A DNA stretch of 64,000 nucleotides from Pseudisothecium myosuroides (GCA_951799445.1 OX637297.1:5704001-5768000); one strand, 5' to 3'; numbered from the stretch's first letter, positions 35,786 through 48,400 are shown. Notes: generated by a model not told the origin, from the letters alone. A program made the numbers and translations.

Positions 35786-36770
35786 TAACCCCTAAAGGAC
35801 TGAGGTATTTTTTCTGCGAAAATCAAATGAAAACTACCAATTCAGTAGCTAAGAGTATAAAATTATTTCAATAGATTTTTTTCAGCATCTAACTGTAGGC
35901 TCTAAGTCCTCTAACACCTAACTAGTATGCAGAAGTATGGAGAAAATTTTTAAAATTCTTGATCGCATGCATTGCAAGATATTTGTGTTTAAACTTGAAA
36001 GTGGAAAACATAAGTTCTTCAACACATTGAGGCGGTAGATTTCTTGACTTTGAACATTTTTGAATTAAAATATTTGGACTATAGATTTTGAACTTCAAAT
36101 CTAGAATTCTTGATAAAGAAAAAAATTGAGAATCTTAGAGTGTCGAGAAAAAAAATTCCAGATAAATTCATTTTCAATCTAAAGAAATTGTTAAATAGAA
36201 GTAGATACAAGATTACGGAAAAATCTAGAATCTTTTTATCTTTTAGGATGAATTGAAATGCACTGATTCCAATGATAAGATTGTTTTAACAAATAAAGTA
36301 AACCATGCTAAATTTGTTTATTTGCAAAATTTTCCACATTGCATTCAAAATTGAATAAATGAATCCTACAAGTCATTTTCTTCAAGAAAATGCTGTAAGC
36401 CTGTAACTGCCCCCCCCAAAAAAGGATGTCCATAACTTTCTCATAACTAATCCAAATGAAATGAATCAAAACTTTCCATATAGACAAAAACATAATCTAT
36501 AAGAAAAGAAAAGAAAAAAGAAAAATGGTGTAAAAAATGTTGTTGCCCATTTGTCCCCCGTCCCCAATTGTGAGCTTGTTTGGTCATAACTCTTGTAAAA
36601 AAACACCGATTCTGGAAAAAATATATATTCCTGCAAAGCTTATTAGTTTTTCTATTTTCAAAAAACTTCTAAAAAATTATGACAAAAATTCAGCCCGTAG
36701 TAACTTGACCAAAATCCCATTTCGCCATTTGTTTCTCGAAGGGACAATGGTCCATTGGTGGAGGTTGTAA
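35785..36770 (-). mobile_element. TTAA-type MITE, reversed and degraded at one end
   Basis: Left border GTAACCCCTAAAGGAC; right border ...GTTTCTCGAAGGGACAATGG then a decayed GGAGGTTGTAA. It is the reverse of the 22302/38786 family: shared words include the CTTTCTCATAAC-type and CAGATTGT-like blocks and the GAAGGGACAAT subterminal word. Targets are GTAA rather than TTAA, presumably mutated. Confidence 0.6.
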
Positions 36771-36896
36771 TGAGTGAAAATTAAATGAATTTAAGTGAAA
36801 ATTTCTTTTGTGCTCTTTGAAGTGAAGTCTTGACCATTAAAAATTAGAAATTCAAAATGGGTAGTGCAAATCATCAAAGATGTGAATGTTCAAACT

Positions 36897-37848
36897 TTAA
36901 ATACCTAAAAAGCCATTGTCCCTTCAGTGGACAAATAGGATTTACAACAAGTACATACGAGCTACAAATTTCTTTTGATTTTATGAACCTTCTTTTCCAA
37001 ATACAAAAGTTGATTAGCGTTGTGGAAATATAAAATTTGTTTCAATCTGTGGGCGAGAACAACAGTTATGCCCGAATAACCTCAAAACAGGGGAGAGGGG
37101 GCAGCAAACATATTTGTTGCTAAATTTTTTACGAATCTGGTTTTCCTCTAAAATTTTTTTTTTTCATTTCTAAAGCTCAAATTTTTTTCATTTAGATTTG
37201 TCATGAGAATGTTTTTGTCTTTCGAACAATTTTGTTTTTTCCAGGCAATTAGAATTTAGAGCATGCACTTGAAAAAATAAAGTAGTAGGATTCATTTCTA
37301 AATGCAATTTTTGCATTTAAATAAAAAAGGGGCCATACAATTTAAGGTGCTTGCTAAAAGAATGTCACCATTGGTATTAGTGCATTTTAGTTCCACCTAA
37401 AAAATTATAATATTTTAGATTTTCCTTCTCACTCATATCTAATTACCTACTTCTATTAAACAAATTTTTGAATAATGAAAAACAAGTTTCCGGGAATTTT
37501 TTGGGGGTATAATAAACTCAGTTCTTCATTATAAAGATTTAAAGCCCTCCCACTTTGTACTGCAGGCAATTTAAGTTTAGAATGATCAAAGTTAGGAAAT
37601 CAAGTCCCGCGCCTCCGCAATGTGCTAAAAAATTCATTTTTTGCACTTCACACGCAGATGTGTTGCAATTTGTGTGGTTTTAGATTTTGTATTCTATCAA
37701 TGCATTTTCATACTAGTTAGGTATAAGATCCTACGGTTCGATGTGGAAAAAATAAATATTAAATTTCTTTAATTTTGCGTTAAATTTGACAAATGGCACT
37801 TTGAAGTTATTGTTTACACTAAAAAGACCTTTTTTTGCAAGGGGTTTA
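36897..37848 (+). mobile_element. TTAA-type MITE, diverged
   Basis: Starts TTAAATACCTAAAAAGCC and continues CATTGTCCCTTC, matching the left end of the 38786 copy. Right end is GCAAGGGGTTTA. Interior words (for example GATCCTACGGTT, TGTGCTAAAAAATTC) match the family. Non-coding. Confidence 0.6.
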
Positions 37849-38785
37849 GAATCTATTCAAACAAGGTGCATAAAATCAGATTTCATCACTTCAACTGCTA
37901 ATATCTTGCAATGCATTGAATAGAAGTTTTGGAAATGTTACATTGTTACCCACACGTTTTATTACTAGTCTTCTGGAAAATCCTACTGTCAAGTATGCAC
38001 AACAACCCTTTGGTAAACTTTTGTACTTTCTGAAAGAGAAATGGTAGTTGGATAAAGTTTCAGAATTTAAATCAACATGGTGGAGAATAGAATCTACAGT
38101 GTTAGGGGGAAAAAATTGGAAAGATAGAAAATTTCATTCTTTTTAAAATTGTTAAGTACATATTGAGACAAGATAGAGGCAAAAAAATCATATTCCCTTA
38201 GAACTATAGGGTTCTTCCATTTTTAATTAAGTATTACCAAAAGCATGACAAAATTTAAGACTCTACGTACCTGTCCGGATTTCCATTTGGGGGTCTACAT
38301 TCCTATGATGGTGGACAGTGGACCATTTTGTTAAAAAAACCTCTAAGCATGCTTTTCCAAAAAATAACATTGAAATTCTATTGTGCATGCCATTTCTACA
38401 ATTTTGGTGAATATATTCTTGATAGGTGAATCCTTGAAGTCACTAAGGCTCCAAACCATTCAAAAATCACAATTGGCATTGCTTTCCCCCTTTTGACAAA
38501 AAAATTTAGAATTTGTGTGTTTGGCATATTTAATTGTAGGATCTATCTAGGCACTAGTACATAAATGCCTCAAAGACAATTTATGAACTTTAAATGTGTG
38601 ATCTTTGCATTTCCTATGGAAAAAAATTAAATATAGAATGAACCTTGGTCGATTACATTTACAGGCTTCTAATCATTTGCCGGTTACAGAATTTCCACTG
38701 TGGACAACAAACTTCTATTTCTTCAAGTTCAAGAATTGGATTTATAGTCTATAATTACTACTTCTTTTTCAATTTCAAGTGCCTA

Positions 38786-39728
38786 TTAACTCCTAAAGAA
38801 CCGTTGTCCCTTCGGGGAACAAATGCATTTTTGGGCAGGAACCTACGAGGAGAAATTTTGTCGTGATTTCTTGGAAAAAAAATTTGAGATAGAAAAATTG
38901 ATAAGTTTTGTGGGAATGTCACTTTTTTCAAAATCGGTGCCCGCGAATTAAATATATGACCAAATAAGCTCAAAATAGGGGCCGGCGGCCGGCGGGAGCC
39001 CGGGCAGCAAAATATAAGTAGACAAAAATTTGAATTTTTTTTTTAATATTCTTTTGTTCATAGGATATATTTTTGTCTACCTTAAAAAGTTTGATTCATT
39101 TCATTTGGATTTGTAATGACAAAGTTATGGACATTCTTGTTTTTTGGGCAGTTAGAGCATCTTTTTGAAAAAAATTACTTGTATGATTCATTTTTGAATG
39201 CAATTTTTGCAATTTAAAAGAAAAAAATTTACATGGTCTGATTTATTTGCTAGAACAATCTCACCATTGAAATTAGTGCATTTTAATTCCATTTAAAATA
39301 TGTTAATATTTTAGATTTCCCCTCTATCTTGTACCCACTTCTATTTAGCAACTTTCTTAAGAATGATATTTAAGTTTTTTTGAATTTTTCTTTTTTCCTA
39401 GACTCTCATCTCAATTCTCCACTATAAAGATTTAAAGCTCAAAACTCTATAGTGAAAAAATTTTGAGTTAAAAATGTTCAAAGTAAAAAGATGTAGTCCC
39501 GCATTGTGTTGAAAAACTTGTTTTTTTCACTTTAAACGTTGATATCTTGCAATTTGTGCCGTCAAAAATTCCGAATTTTTTTCCACACTTGTTTATACTA
39601 GTTAGGTGTAAGATCCTATGGTTAGATCTGAAAAAAAAACAATTTTCAATTTTTTTGACTCTTTGCTATAGATATGGCAGTTTTGAGTGTTTTTGGCAAA
39701 AAAAAGGCCTTCGTCCTTTAGGGGTTAA
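38786..39728 (+). mobile_element. TTAA-type (piggyBac-like) MITE, 943 bp
   Basis: TTAA at 38786-38789 and 39725-39728; ends CTCCTAAAGAACC and CCCCTAAAGGACGAAGG (read inward). Same length as 22302-23244 and clearly related throughout (TTGATTCATTTCATTTGGAT, TCAATTCTCCACTATAAAG). No coding capacity. Confidence 0.85.
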
Positions 39729-40297
39729 TGGGACAAGAAATATAAAGTATAAAGTCCGACTTCCTGTACTATACATTGGAAGGATTCCTGAACATGATGC
39801 AAAATGTATTTATTCTTTTCATACCAAAAGAATTTTGCTTTCGAATTTAAGTTTTAAAGTTATCCATATCTCAAACTCATTTGAAAATTCATGGAGCATA
39901 TTACATTATAGGCAATTGTAAGATGTATGGGAGAAAACATCATATGCAAATTGACTGGCATCAGCTACCTATGTAACAATTCATATATTATATACAACAT
40001 AATATTTGCAAAAATCATATTCAATTCATGATTCATAGTACGTTCTACACTTCTACTAAAAGACTATACATGAAAATTCATAGAATCTAAGAAGTTCTAT
40101 GACCCAATATTGTTATAGTATTTCTACACTTCTACATAGGGCAACCCACAAATTTAATCTTCTTGTACGCACTGTATCAAGTGGAACCACAATGTACACG
40201 CTAATAAATGCCAAAATTTGAGATTTACGTACATAGTCACAATAGACAAGTGTCATCCAACAAAATTGTATTCACAACGTTTCTTTGTCATGTGTTC
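39729..40297. other. no gene; downstream flank of gene B
   Basis: AT-rich; would hold the 3' UTR of the minus-strand gene B. Nothing else seen. Confidence 0.4.
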
Positions 40298-41788
40298 CTA
40301 GGTTGTTTTTTTGCGTGGGAAGAAGTCACTCCACATAGGCTCCGGGCCTATTTCCTCTAATTCTGGACCACTCTTTCCTATGGTATCCTTACACCACCTG
40401 TACCACTTGAAACGATAATCATTCTCGGCCTTTAGATCAAGAAGCTCATTGGCCAATAAATGTACTCTCTGGTCACGCAATTGTACGTACTTTTGAAGCA
40501 TTGTTAATTCCTCAGGATTACAACCATACTCGGAGGCTGCAGCCTCAGCATCCACCTTCAAGATGTTATGGACAGCGGCATCAAAATATTCTTTTTCTTT
40601 CTCTTTTATTTCAAGATTTAAGCTTCGCTTCTTGTTCTCTGCTTGACGGCGTCTGCGTTGAAGGGTTTCTAGTTTAGATTGCCATAAAAGGTAGATGTCC
40701 ACTGTGAACTCTTTTCCACTTTCAAGTTCTTTCACATACAAATCTCGATTTCTCTTCAATTCAACAAAATCCTTCTCGTTTTGTTCAACGATGTTCACCA
40801 AAGCCTTCACCCGTTGCTTCAACACATCCACAGCGGTCGGATTCGCTTCACGTTGCTTTAAATTCTTCAATTGCTCAGTCTTGGCACGTTGAGGAAACCT
40901 TGTACTATCAATTTTTGCAATCAACAAAGTTCTATCATCTTCTGAATCGCTTTCACTACCACTCTGCAACTGCTCTTGTAAAGAGGGGTTCGCTTGTACA
41001 GCCTAGGCCACATCTTCCATGACTTCATCAGAGCAAGGGGTAACTACAATGGGATCTTCGACCCTTTTCTTCTTCTGGTGAACTCCCAAGTCGCCCTTGT
41101 CTAGTTCTTTCATGACAACATCTTCATCGTCACTATGGAAAGAGTAGCCATTGTACTCATGTGTGTACTCATCTGAGCTAGAAGTAGCTGACCACTGTAC
41201 CAAATCATCCGGAACGAATGACTTTCCACGCTTCACGGAGGTCAACATCTTTGTCAAATCAATTGGTTCGTCTCTCCCCAAAATTGATGCGTTCTCTGGA
41301 TGCACTCCAATGGGGACCCGCTTTAGTGTTGTCCAATCCACCTTCTTCTTCAATATAAGTTCAGCATACACCATTCTCACAAGATAGAAACAGAAATTAT
41401 CGTTTTGGTAAGTTTCAGACTCCAAGTACAATTGCTGCCATACCTCGCAGCATCTAATCATGAAGTCTTGGTCCTTGGCGTGTGCAAGATTTGCTTTGTT
41501 CTGCTTCACGTGTTGCTTATAACAACACAGAGGAAATAACTTGTCAATGTGGCACCAATCCACATATTTTTGAACCGTTGTGTAACTCCAAGGTTCAGGT
41601 TCAGTTCTCCAACCCTTGAAAGCCTTAATCTTAGGGTTGAGCAAGATGGGCACACGCTTCTTGTGGTTCTTTCCTTTCCGTTTTCGAAGCTTGTCGCGAA
41701 TGGCCTTCTTCTCTAAGGCAGTGAGTGGCTCACTTTTGGAAGGGGGCGATGGTTCGAGCTCATTCTCCATAGTGATCACTTTGTACAT
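40298..41788 (-). pseudogene. gene B: WCHID-domain coiled-coil protein, 496 codons with one in-frame stop
   Basis: ATG at 41788-41786. The frame runs to 40298 and is broken only by TAG at 41005-41003. The N-terminal basic region (KLRKRKGKNHKKR) could be a nuclear signal. It is followed by the novel domain: AFKGWRTEPEPW...VDWCHIDKLFP...QNKANL...RCCEVWQQLY...VYAELILKKKVDWTTLK, residues ~60-165. An acidic linker follows. Downstream of the stop, residues ~265-440 are strongly coiled-coil (LKNLKQREANPTAVDVLKQR, LQRRRRQAENKKRSLNLEIK). It lacks the RING of gene A and resembles gene D in layout. It is one CAG-to-TAG change away from an open gene. Function unknown. Confidence 0.65.
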
Positions 41789-41999
41789 TAAACGCTACTC
41801 TAGGTACTATGCCAAATGGAGATACAAGCACTTGTTCTACGAGAGTGACACTACAACCCCCTTGACCTTCACATTTACAAAATTACAATCATAAACATTT
41901 ACAACCACAATCTACTCTAAAAATAATCTCGCGTAATTTACGGTCTATGCATTGGAATGGAAGAACCTGAGTTGAAGAAGGACAAAATATCCCCCCCCG

Positions 42000-42370
42000 A
42001 ACTCTGAATCCTCCCCTCACGGGCGTGCAATCAACCACTTCGAGGTAGGTGACAGTCATCGCGCAGAGGGTACGACTAACGACCGCCAGTCCAGGAGACT
42101 CCTGAAGTACCCGAAGTCGCTGTGGGGCGAGTGCGGGTCCCGCCCAGCCGAAGTTGCCCGATTGGTACCCGCCTGATTGATACCCCAGGTCGTTGGGGCG
42201 AGTGCAGGTCGGGAGGTACCCGCGGTCTCCACTGATACCTGCATTCTCGAGGTCCGGGTCTTGGTCAACTGCGGGTCTCTGGCGACCGCGGGTCTATGGA
42301 CCATGTGGGACGAGTGCAAGAATGGGTCGACTGCGGGTCCGGGAGCTGCGACGGTGACCGCGGGTCCAAT
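42000..42370 (-). promoter_or_regulatory. gene B promoter array and conserved leader
   Basis: On the minus strand the array (ACCCGCGGTCGCC, ACCCGCAGTTGAC and similar; 42120-42370) leads to a degenerate TATA-like GGGTACTTCAG (about 42103-42113). A leader follows: TGCGCGATGACTGTCACC, CTACCTCGAAGTGGTTGA and CACGCCCGTG. The leaders of genes C and D show the same order of words at similar spacing. Confidence 0.65.
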
Positions 42371-42860
42371 AGAGGCGAATTATTTATTTTTTAATTTGGT
42401 CGATTTTAGAAAGGTTAAAGTACTCTGCTGTTCAAGTGACCAATTCAGAGAGGAGGTAGGAAGCTTAAAAATCGACCATCTAAGGGCTGGTCTTCCTTTT
42501 TTTACGTATTTTCTTGGATGAGAATAGTTTTAGTTCCTTTTTCAGACAAAGAGGAATAGATGAGAAAAGATTGATATATTGGCTTTGTATTTTTCCAAGC
42601 TTTTTTGAATCATTTGTGAATTTTCAAAGAAGTTGGGTCGTAGGTCCGTATTTCTGACCCTAGGATTGTTCATAGTCAATTCTAAAGAGAAGTGAGGAAA
42701 CCAAAGAGAATGACTGGCTCTAGCAATTTCACAGTGCTTTTTTCCTTCATCCTCTTAAAGACTATAAAGGTCAATTTTAGAACCACCCCATGTCAATTTC
42801 ACAACTATTTGTAGGGGCAGAGTTTGAGCCTAACAGAGTTTGAGCCTCCTACTTTAATTG
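42371..42860 (-). repeat. upstream segment shared with gene D
   Basis: Read on the minus strand this region matches 51290-51650 (for example GACATGGGGTGGTTCTAAAA against GACATGGAGTGGTTCTAAAA, then TTGACCTYTATAGT). So the homology of cassettes B and D extends well beyond the GC-rich array and indicates duplication of the whole cassette in opposite orientation. Confidence 0.65.
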
Positions 42861-43190
42861 CCTTTCCTAAGAAGCTGAATCCTTCAAAACAATTATCAGT
42901 AAATTTTCATAAGAATTAAAATTCAATTTGCATCTAACCCAAGTCGTTTCAAGGTGTTTTTATTGGGGGGTGAACAAACGGGAAACCAATTGCATAAAAA
43001 AAACTACAAGATAGCCTAGCCAGAAGCATAGACAATGAAGAGATTATAAGCAAAAAAGAAGAAGAGAAGCAGAGCAAGACTAAAGAGAAAGGCAGGGAGG
43101 AGGACCCTCCCTGGTCTAGCTGATCTAATTGCCTATACGAGTAGCTATAAGTGTATAACTGAAGAATCAAACTAGCCTTGGGTTGTTTTA

Positions 43191-44273
43191 GGGTTTAGGG
43201 ACCTTCATGGAATGAGTTCTAAATTTTGACCGGACAAATTGCAAGATATGTGCATTTGAAGTGGGAAAAAAACTTTTCCAGCACATTGCGGGACTAGCTT
43301 TTTGATTTTGAACATTTTTAACTTATATGTTTTCTATTATAAGCCTATAAGGCTTTGAACTTTAAATCTTAATAGTGAAGAACTCATTTGAGCCGACTTG
43401 AGCGTCTAGAGAAAGAATATATTCAAGAAAACTTAATTTTAATTCTCCAAAAAAATGTCAAGTACAAGTAGGTATGAGATAGAAGGAAAGTCTAAAATAT
43501 TAAAATCTGAAATATAGAATTAAAATGCACTAATACCAATGGTGACATTGCTCTAGCAAGCAAAACAAAATGTAGGCTTTTCTAGTCCTTCCAAAAGGTG
43601 AAGTTTTATCTTCCAACATCTTAGGAAAAAAACACGTATGTCCTATTACTTGTGCACTTTAGACAATCTGTCGGAAAATCGGTTGAAAACATATATAAAA
43701 AAATTACACCAAATTTTTTTTTGTATTCACTTGTAAATAACTTGTAAGGTTGAAGGTATTACTGAATGAAAGATAAAACTAATATGCTATTACTTTTTGG
43801 AAGAATTTGAAAATTGTTAATTTCAATGGGGAGAATCTTCTAATAGAAAATTAATATCTTTTATTTTCATTTTCATTTCAAAATTTCAAAATCAAGAGCA
43901 AAAGATGACTTCAAATGTTTTTTCTACCTTCTAAAACCGCAAAATAAAAGTCCTCATAACTCTTACCTCATTATTTGAAATTGAGTGGTTCAATTTTTTG
44001 GAGGTAGGGATCAATCTACAGAATTCCAAATAAATATTTTTTATTTTAAAAAAAATAAAATTTTGCTACTCTGTTTGACATTGAAATGGAAAAAAACCCT
44101 CTAACTTTTGCATTACTTATTGGAATGACACAAATCAAAGCTTCATATGTACATTATGATGAGTAGCATCCGTCCTAAAAGTTTCATGGAAAAATTCCAA
44201 ATTATAAAGTCAATAGAGCCTGCCTGAGTTCTCAAAAAGCCAAAAGTGGGCTCCTTGGTACTTGAGGGGTTAA
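43191..44273. mobile_element. two nested or abutting TTAA-type fragments
   Basis: 43191-43571 is a reversed fragment of the 22302/38786 family (TTGCAAGATAT..., GCACATTGCGGGACTAG). 43572-44273 matches the interior and right end of 9953-10753 and ends CTTGAGGGG-TTAA. The left border of the second piece is missing. Confidence 0.6.
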
Positions 44274-45210
44274 CCCCTAAAGGTTTTTGACTATGTTTTC
44301 ACCAAAACCGCTCCAAAACTGCCATTTCTAAAGCAAGTACCAAATTTTTTTTTAAAAACATTTTTGAATACATGTAACCGTAGGATCTTGTAGTAAACTG
44401 GATTAAGAAGATGTGACAAAATTTCAGAATTTTCCACCATGTAGATTGCAAGATATTAGTGTTTGAATTGACAAAACCCTTTTTTTTGTCCCTACGAAAA
44501 AACGGGCAGCTGCCCTTCACAAGGTTACATTTGTATGAAAAATGTCCAAAATGGTTGTTACTCTTTGCATTCATTTTTCAAGGCAAGTTGGCTACATGCT
44601 TGGAAATTTTCAGATTATTTGGAATTGTACAACATATAGGAAAAAAATAGTAAGTAGAAAGAGGTAGAGAATGACTCAAAATACTAAATTGTCAAGAATT
44701 TTGTTATGGAATTGAAAAATGCCAATTCCAACGGTTGGAATGTTGTAATAAACTATCTACACCCAGTGGTTTTATTTTTTTTCAAAAATATTGAAAATTG
44801 AGTCAAATAAAGGACTTCAAAGTTTATTTTAGAGTAGAGATTCCATAACTACGCTCAAACTAAGAATCCTCATAACTTTTGACTCATTAATCCAAGTAGA
44901 ATGATTCAAAGCTTCCCATGTATAAATAAATCTAAAGAACCAATTTCAAATTTTAATTTTTCAAAAAAGTAATTTTTAAAGAATTTTTTTCAGCTGCCCG
45001 GGCTGCCCGCCGAACGTGGAAAATTACATATCATGCAATAACTTTTTAGCCATGTAGTCAAAAGTTATGAAAATTGTTGGGCCTTGAAGCTACACATCGG
45101 GCTCATCTTGTGTGAAAATTTCAAAGAAAAATAGTAAAATTTCCATTTGTAGTGAGCTGCCCAAAATCGCTATGTTGCCAAAAAATGGTGTTTGGTCCTT
45201 TAGGGGTTAA
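44270..45210 (+). mobile_element. TTAA-type (piggyBac-like) MITE, 941 bp
   Basis: TTAA at 44270-44273 and 45207-45210; ends CCCCTAAAGGTTTTTGAC and CCCCTAAAGGACCAAACACC (inward). It shares its left TTAA with the right end of the preceding element. Closely related (roughly 85-90% by eye) to 48745-49680. Confidence 0.85.
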
Positions 45211-46431
45211 TGAAAAAACTACCTGTGTTGTAGTCAAGAACGCTAAGAACTGAGATGGACAATTTCATTAAAATGCCGGTATTCCAAGTGCCACTTTGAT
45301 GGTGTGCCATTTTCACCATCTAGGAGAGGTATAGATTTAGAACGGCTGTTTTGAACTATTTTCATGCCATTTTAAAATAATATGGCCATTTAAATGAAAT
45401 TGCCCATTTAGGTCTTGAAGACCTCATTATTATTATTATACTACTAAAATCATAACTCCCTTTGTAATATTACAAATGCTACCATTAATAATAGGGGCTC
45501 ATGCTTGCTATGCTACGCATTCATTGTATCACATATTAGTAAAATTTTGATATATTTGAATAGAATGCATAATAATGATTTCAATAAGTCTTTGAAATAA
45601 TTAATTTTAATATTTTGTAAAAATATTTTCAATCATGCGTATATAAAAATAATATTTTCACACAATGTTATATTACAGAAATAGAGTAGTAGTTTGCAAT
45701 CACCTCTGTAATATCACTTTTACAGCTTTTATGATTTCAAAATTCTATTGCTACTACCAAATGATTTGAGAAATTTATCCAATTGAAGCGATTTTGGATT
45801 TCACAACAATTAAGTTGTTCATGAAATTTACAAATTTTTCTTTTCAATTCACCAAGTTTCTGGATTGCCATTGTTCGTAACAATTGAGTCAACTTTTGAA
45901 TGCATTACAATAAATGTGTATCTTTTACAATATTCACCATTTCATATATTTCATTCATCATTCAATAAATTTCTCTTGTACGTTTCAATATATGCTTACT
46001 TATAAACAAAATTATACAAAGATTTTAGTAATTTTTATTTGAAGATTTATTGAGATTTTTGTTCTGCATTTTATCTAATATATAAAAATTCTAATAAAAT
46101 TCTAATGATGAATGCGTAGCACAGCAAGCGCCAACCGCTAATTAATGTTAAAAATGCAAAACTTTTAGTCATTAATAATAGAATTCAATCATTGGTAGCA
46201 AAAACACTCATGACATAAATTATACAATGTTTGTGCCTAAAATCAGAATTTGAGGTAGAACACATTGAACAACACAATTTGCACATACAATCATCCATAC
46301 TTTAAAAAAATTAGCACTTCATATAAAATGTAGTTTATGAATTCATAGTGCTATTCCGAAATGGGAGATGAACAACGTCCCCTACATTCCTGTTCTTGCT
46401 AAAAACAATAACATTGTATCCAACTACTCTA
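45211..46431. other. no gene; downstream flank of gene C
   Basis: AT-rich with short frames only. A tract at 45430-46140 has repeated words such as ATGCGTAGC(A)CAGCAAGC but no clear unit. Confidence 0.4.
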
Positions 46432-48018
46432 CTACACGACAGAATCCCGGAAAACTAATTTGGGAGGCTTCATCAACCACGGTTTACCCATGAGCATGTC
46501 CACCACTTCAGCGCATGTTCGTCTTTTTTCAACATCAGGCTCGGTAAGTTCGCATAGCTTTATCGCAAAGTATCGTTGTGTGTCAACATTTATGAATAAG
46601 TCCGCATCGAAGTCGTGTCCATTTCCAATTTTCATTGACTGGGCCAGCTTCCCTATAGAAAACGAATCCGACTTCACCGTATATTTGTGTGTTGCTTGCA
46701 TCATCTCTAGGCTCCTTTCCAGGTCTTCATTTGAATACATATAGAACAACTCTGGAGCCACCCACCATTTTCCTTCGAAGTAACGATCCTTGTCTTCTTC
46801 TCTTCTATATGCATAATGTGAGGCGTATCCTTCATGAATGCGACTAGCAAGTCCCCAATCACAAATCCCGATGTTGATAACGTCTTCCGAGTATCCCGGA
46901 AAATGGAACAATACGTTTTGAGGGGACAAGTCATTGTGTAGCACCCCTGCTTGGTGCACAAGACTTGTGACATACACCAAAGCCCAAGCCAACTTCACCT
47001 TGTGCCTTCGGAACAAGCTAATTATTTGTACCTCTTCCCCTGTAAGTTCCTTCACCAGCTTGATTTGATTCCATTCAGCATGTGGCACCACCTTGTCGTT
47101 GAGAATAATCATGTTCTTCAAATGACCACCATTCCACCACAATGTGTACGCCTCCATTGTATAGTCATGGACAACCAAGAATTTAATAATGGCTGGATGA
47201 TTCAATGGACAGGCAAGGGCCTCTATGGAACGACCCACCCTTGCCTCACGCGGGTTTGTTGCTTTTGACACTTTCCCTGCAAAATGTACATGTCGCGGGA
47301 TTATATCCATTCCTTCAATGTGTACTTTGTGCACCTTTCCGTATCCACCCAGGTTGTCGTATCCAGTGAGGGCAACAACTTGAGCCTCTCTAAAGATCCA
47401 CGTGACACATGATGCACCATCCTTAGACAATTGAGCCTTCAATGCAGTAGCAAGCCATCCGATACCCCTAGTTTGTTGTCTTGACAATCTTTTTGCTGCA
47501 TCTTGCCACCAATCCATCTTCTGGCGAAACTCCCTTGCCGCCTCCCCTTTTGGAAATCCGGGTACAAGAGGGCGCAACTCAAGCATCAATCTCTTAGTGT
47601 TGAATATGCAAACTTGCTGATAGTTTGATATCCAAGTGTGAATTTGGTTATGGTACACATCTTGCACGTCCTTATATTCCGCATTTTCATTGCACTTTTC
47701 CGTAATTAAAGCCAGGAAATCATCCTTCAACTTCTCCATGCCTGGCCCTTTATTTCTCAAGTACTTCTTCTCCAAATACTGGGTGCTTTCTTCCTCGTAC
47801 CATTGCGAAGCCATCCTGTATACGAAGGTCGTATATCTTGGCGGAGGATAATCCAGATCCTTCTCGTTTGCTGTCCTTGGCTTTTTTGGTTTTGATGGAC
47901 CCGCGCCCCCCATTTGCCCACTTGCAAATATATCCGGAAGAAACTGACTAGGATGGTCAAGGTCCCTATCCCAAATAGAGATCCATAATGTATTGCTCCC
48001 TTCCCGTGGATCAGACAT
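46432..48018 (-). CDS. gene C: intact divergent protein kinase, 528 aa
   Basis: ATG at 48018. Single uninterrupted frame. Residues 1-200 form an unfamiliar N-terminal region with Trp-rich patches (YRMASQWYEEES, KMDWWQDAAKRL). The kinase domain spans ~218-520: glycine loop LGGYGKV (223-229), Lys249, candidate helix-C Glu266, catalytic loop HNDLSPQN (361-368, an HND variant of HRD with Asp363 and Asn368 kept), metal-binding DWG (387-389) in place of DFG, APE (421-423) and a late Arg near 499. All catalytic residues are retained, so it may be active. It is the only one of the five cargo genes without a stop. It has the same promoter array and leader as B and D. Substrate unknown; cytoplasmic or nuclear, no signal peptide or membrane segment. 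Confidence 0.85.
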   Translation of the reverse strand: MSDPREGSNTLWISIWDRDLDHPSQFLPDIFASGQMGGAGPSKPKKPRTANEKDLDYPPPRYTTFVYRMASQWYEEESTQYLEKKYLRNKGPGMEKLKDDFLALITEKCNENAEYKDVQDVYHNQIHTWISNYQQVCIFNTKRLMLELRPLVPGFPKGEAAREFRQKMDWWQDAAKRLSRQQTRGIGWLATALKAQLSKDGASCVTWIFREAQVVALTGYDNLGGYGKVHKVHIEGMDIIPRHVHFAGKVSKATNPREARVGRSIEALACPLNHPAIIKFLVVHDYTMEAYTLWWNGGHLKNMIILNDKVVPHAEWNQIKLVKELTGEEVQIISLFRRHKVKLAWALVYVTSLVHQAGVLHNDLSPQNVLFHFPGYSEDVINIGICDWGLASRIHEGYASHYAYRREEDKDRYFEGKWWVAPELFYMYSNEDLERSLEMMQATHKYTVKSDSFSIGKLAQSMKIGNGHDFDADLFINVDTQRYFAIKLCELTEPDVEKRRTCAEVVDMLMGKPWLMKPPKLVFRDSVV

Positions 48019-48059
48019 GGTTGTTGTTAGTGATAGTGATTGCTTTCTTCAACTTCGGG

Positions 48060-48400
48060 CGTAGAAACTGCAAAACCTCTCCCCCCCAACTCCCCCCTTG
48101 GCCCACGGGCACACATTCAGCCACTTCGAGGTGGGTGAAAGCCGTTGCGCAGGGCCAAGAGTGGCGACTCCGGGTCCAGGCGACCGCTTAAATACCCGAG
48201 TTCGCACTGGGGCGCGTGCAGGTCTGATGGCGACCGCGGGTTTGGGCGACCACGGGTTCCCGCACCAAGGGGCGTCTGCGGGTTTCGGCGGAGACTGGGC
48301 AACTTCAACTGCGACTAGGCAACCTCGGGTGCGGCAGCAGGCGACTTCGGGAAGGGAGACTTCGGGTACGGAGACCTCTGGTACTGGAGGGCCTTTTCTC
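48060..48400 (-). promoter_or_regulatory. gene C promoter array, TATA-like box and conserved leader
   Basis: Minus-strand motifs ACCCGCGGTCGCC, ACCCGTGGTCGCC, ACCCGAAGTCTCC and CACGCGCCCC (48190-48400) precede GGGTATTTAAGC (TATTTAAG at 48194-48187). The leader contains TGCGCAACGGCTTTCACCC, CACCTCGAAGTGGCTGA and GTGCCCGTG, shared with genes B and D. Confidence 0.7.
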
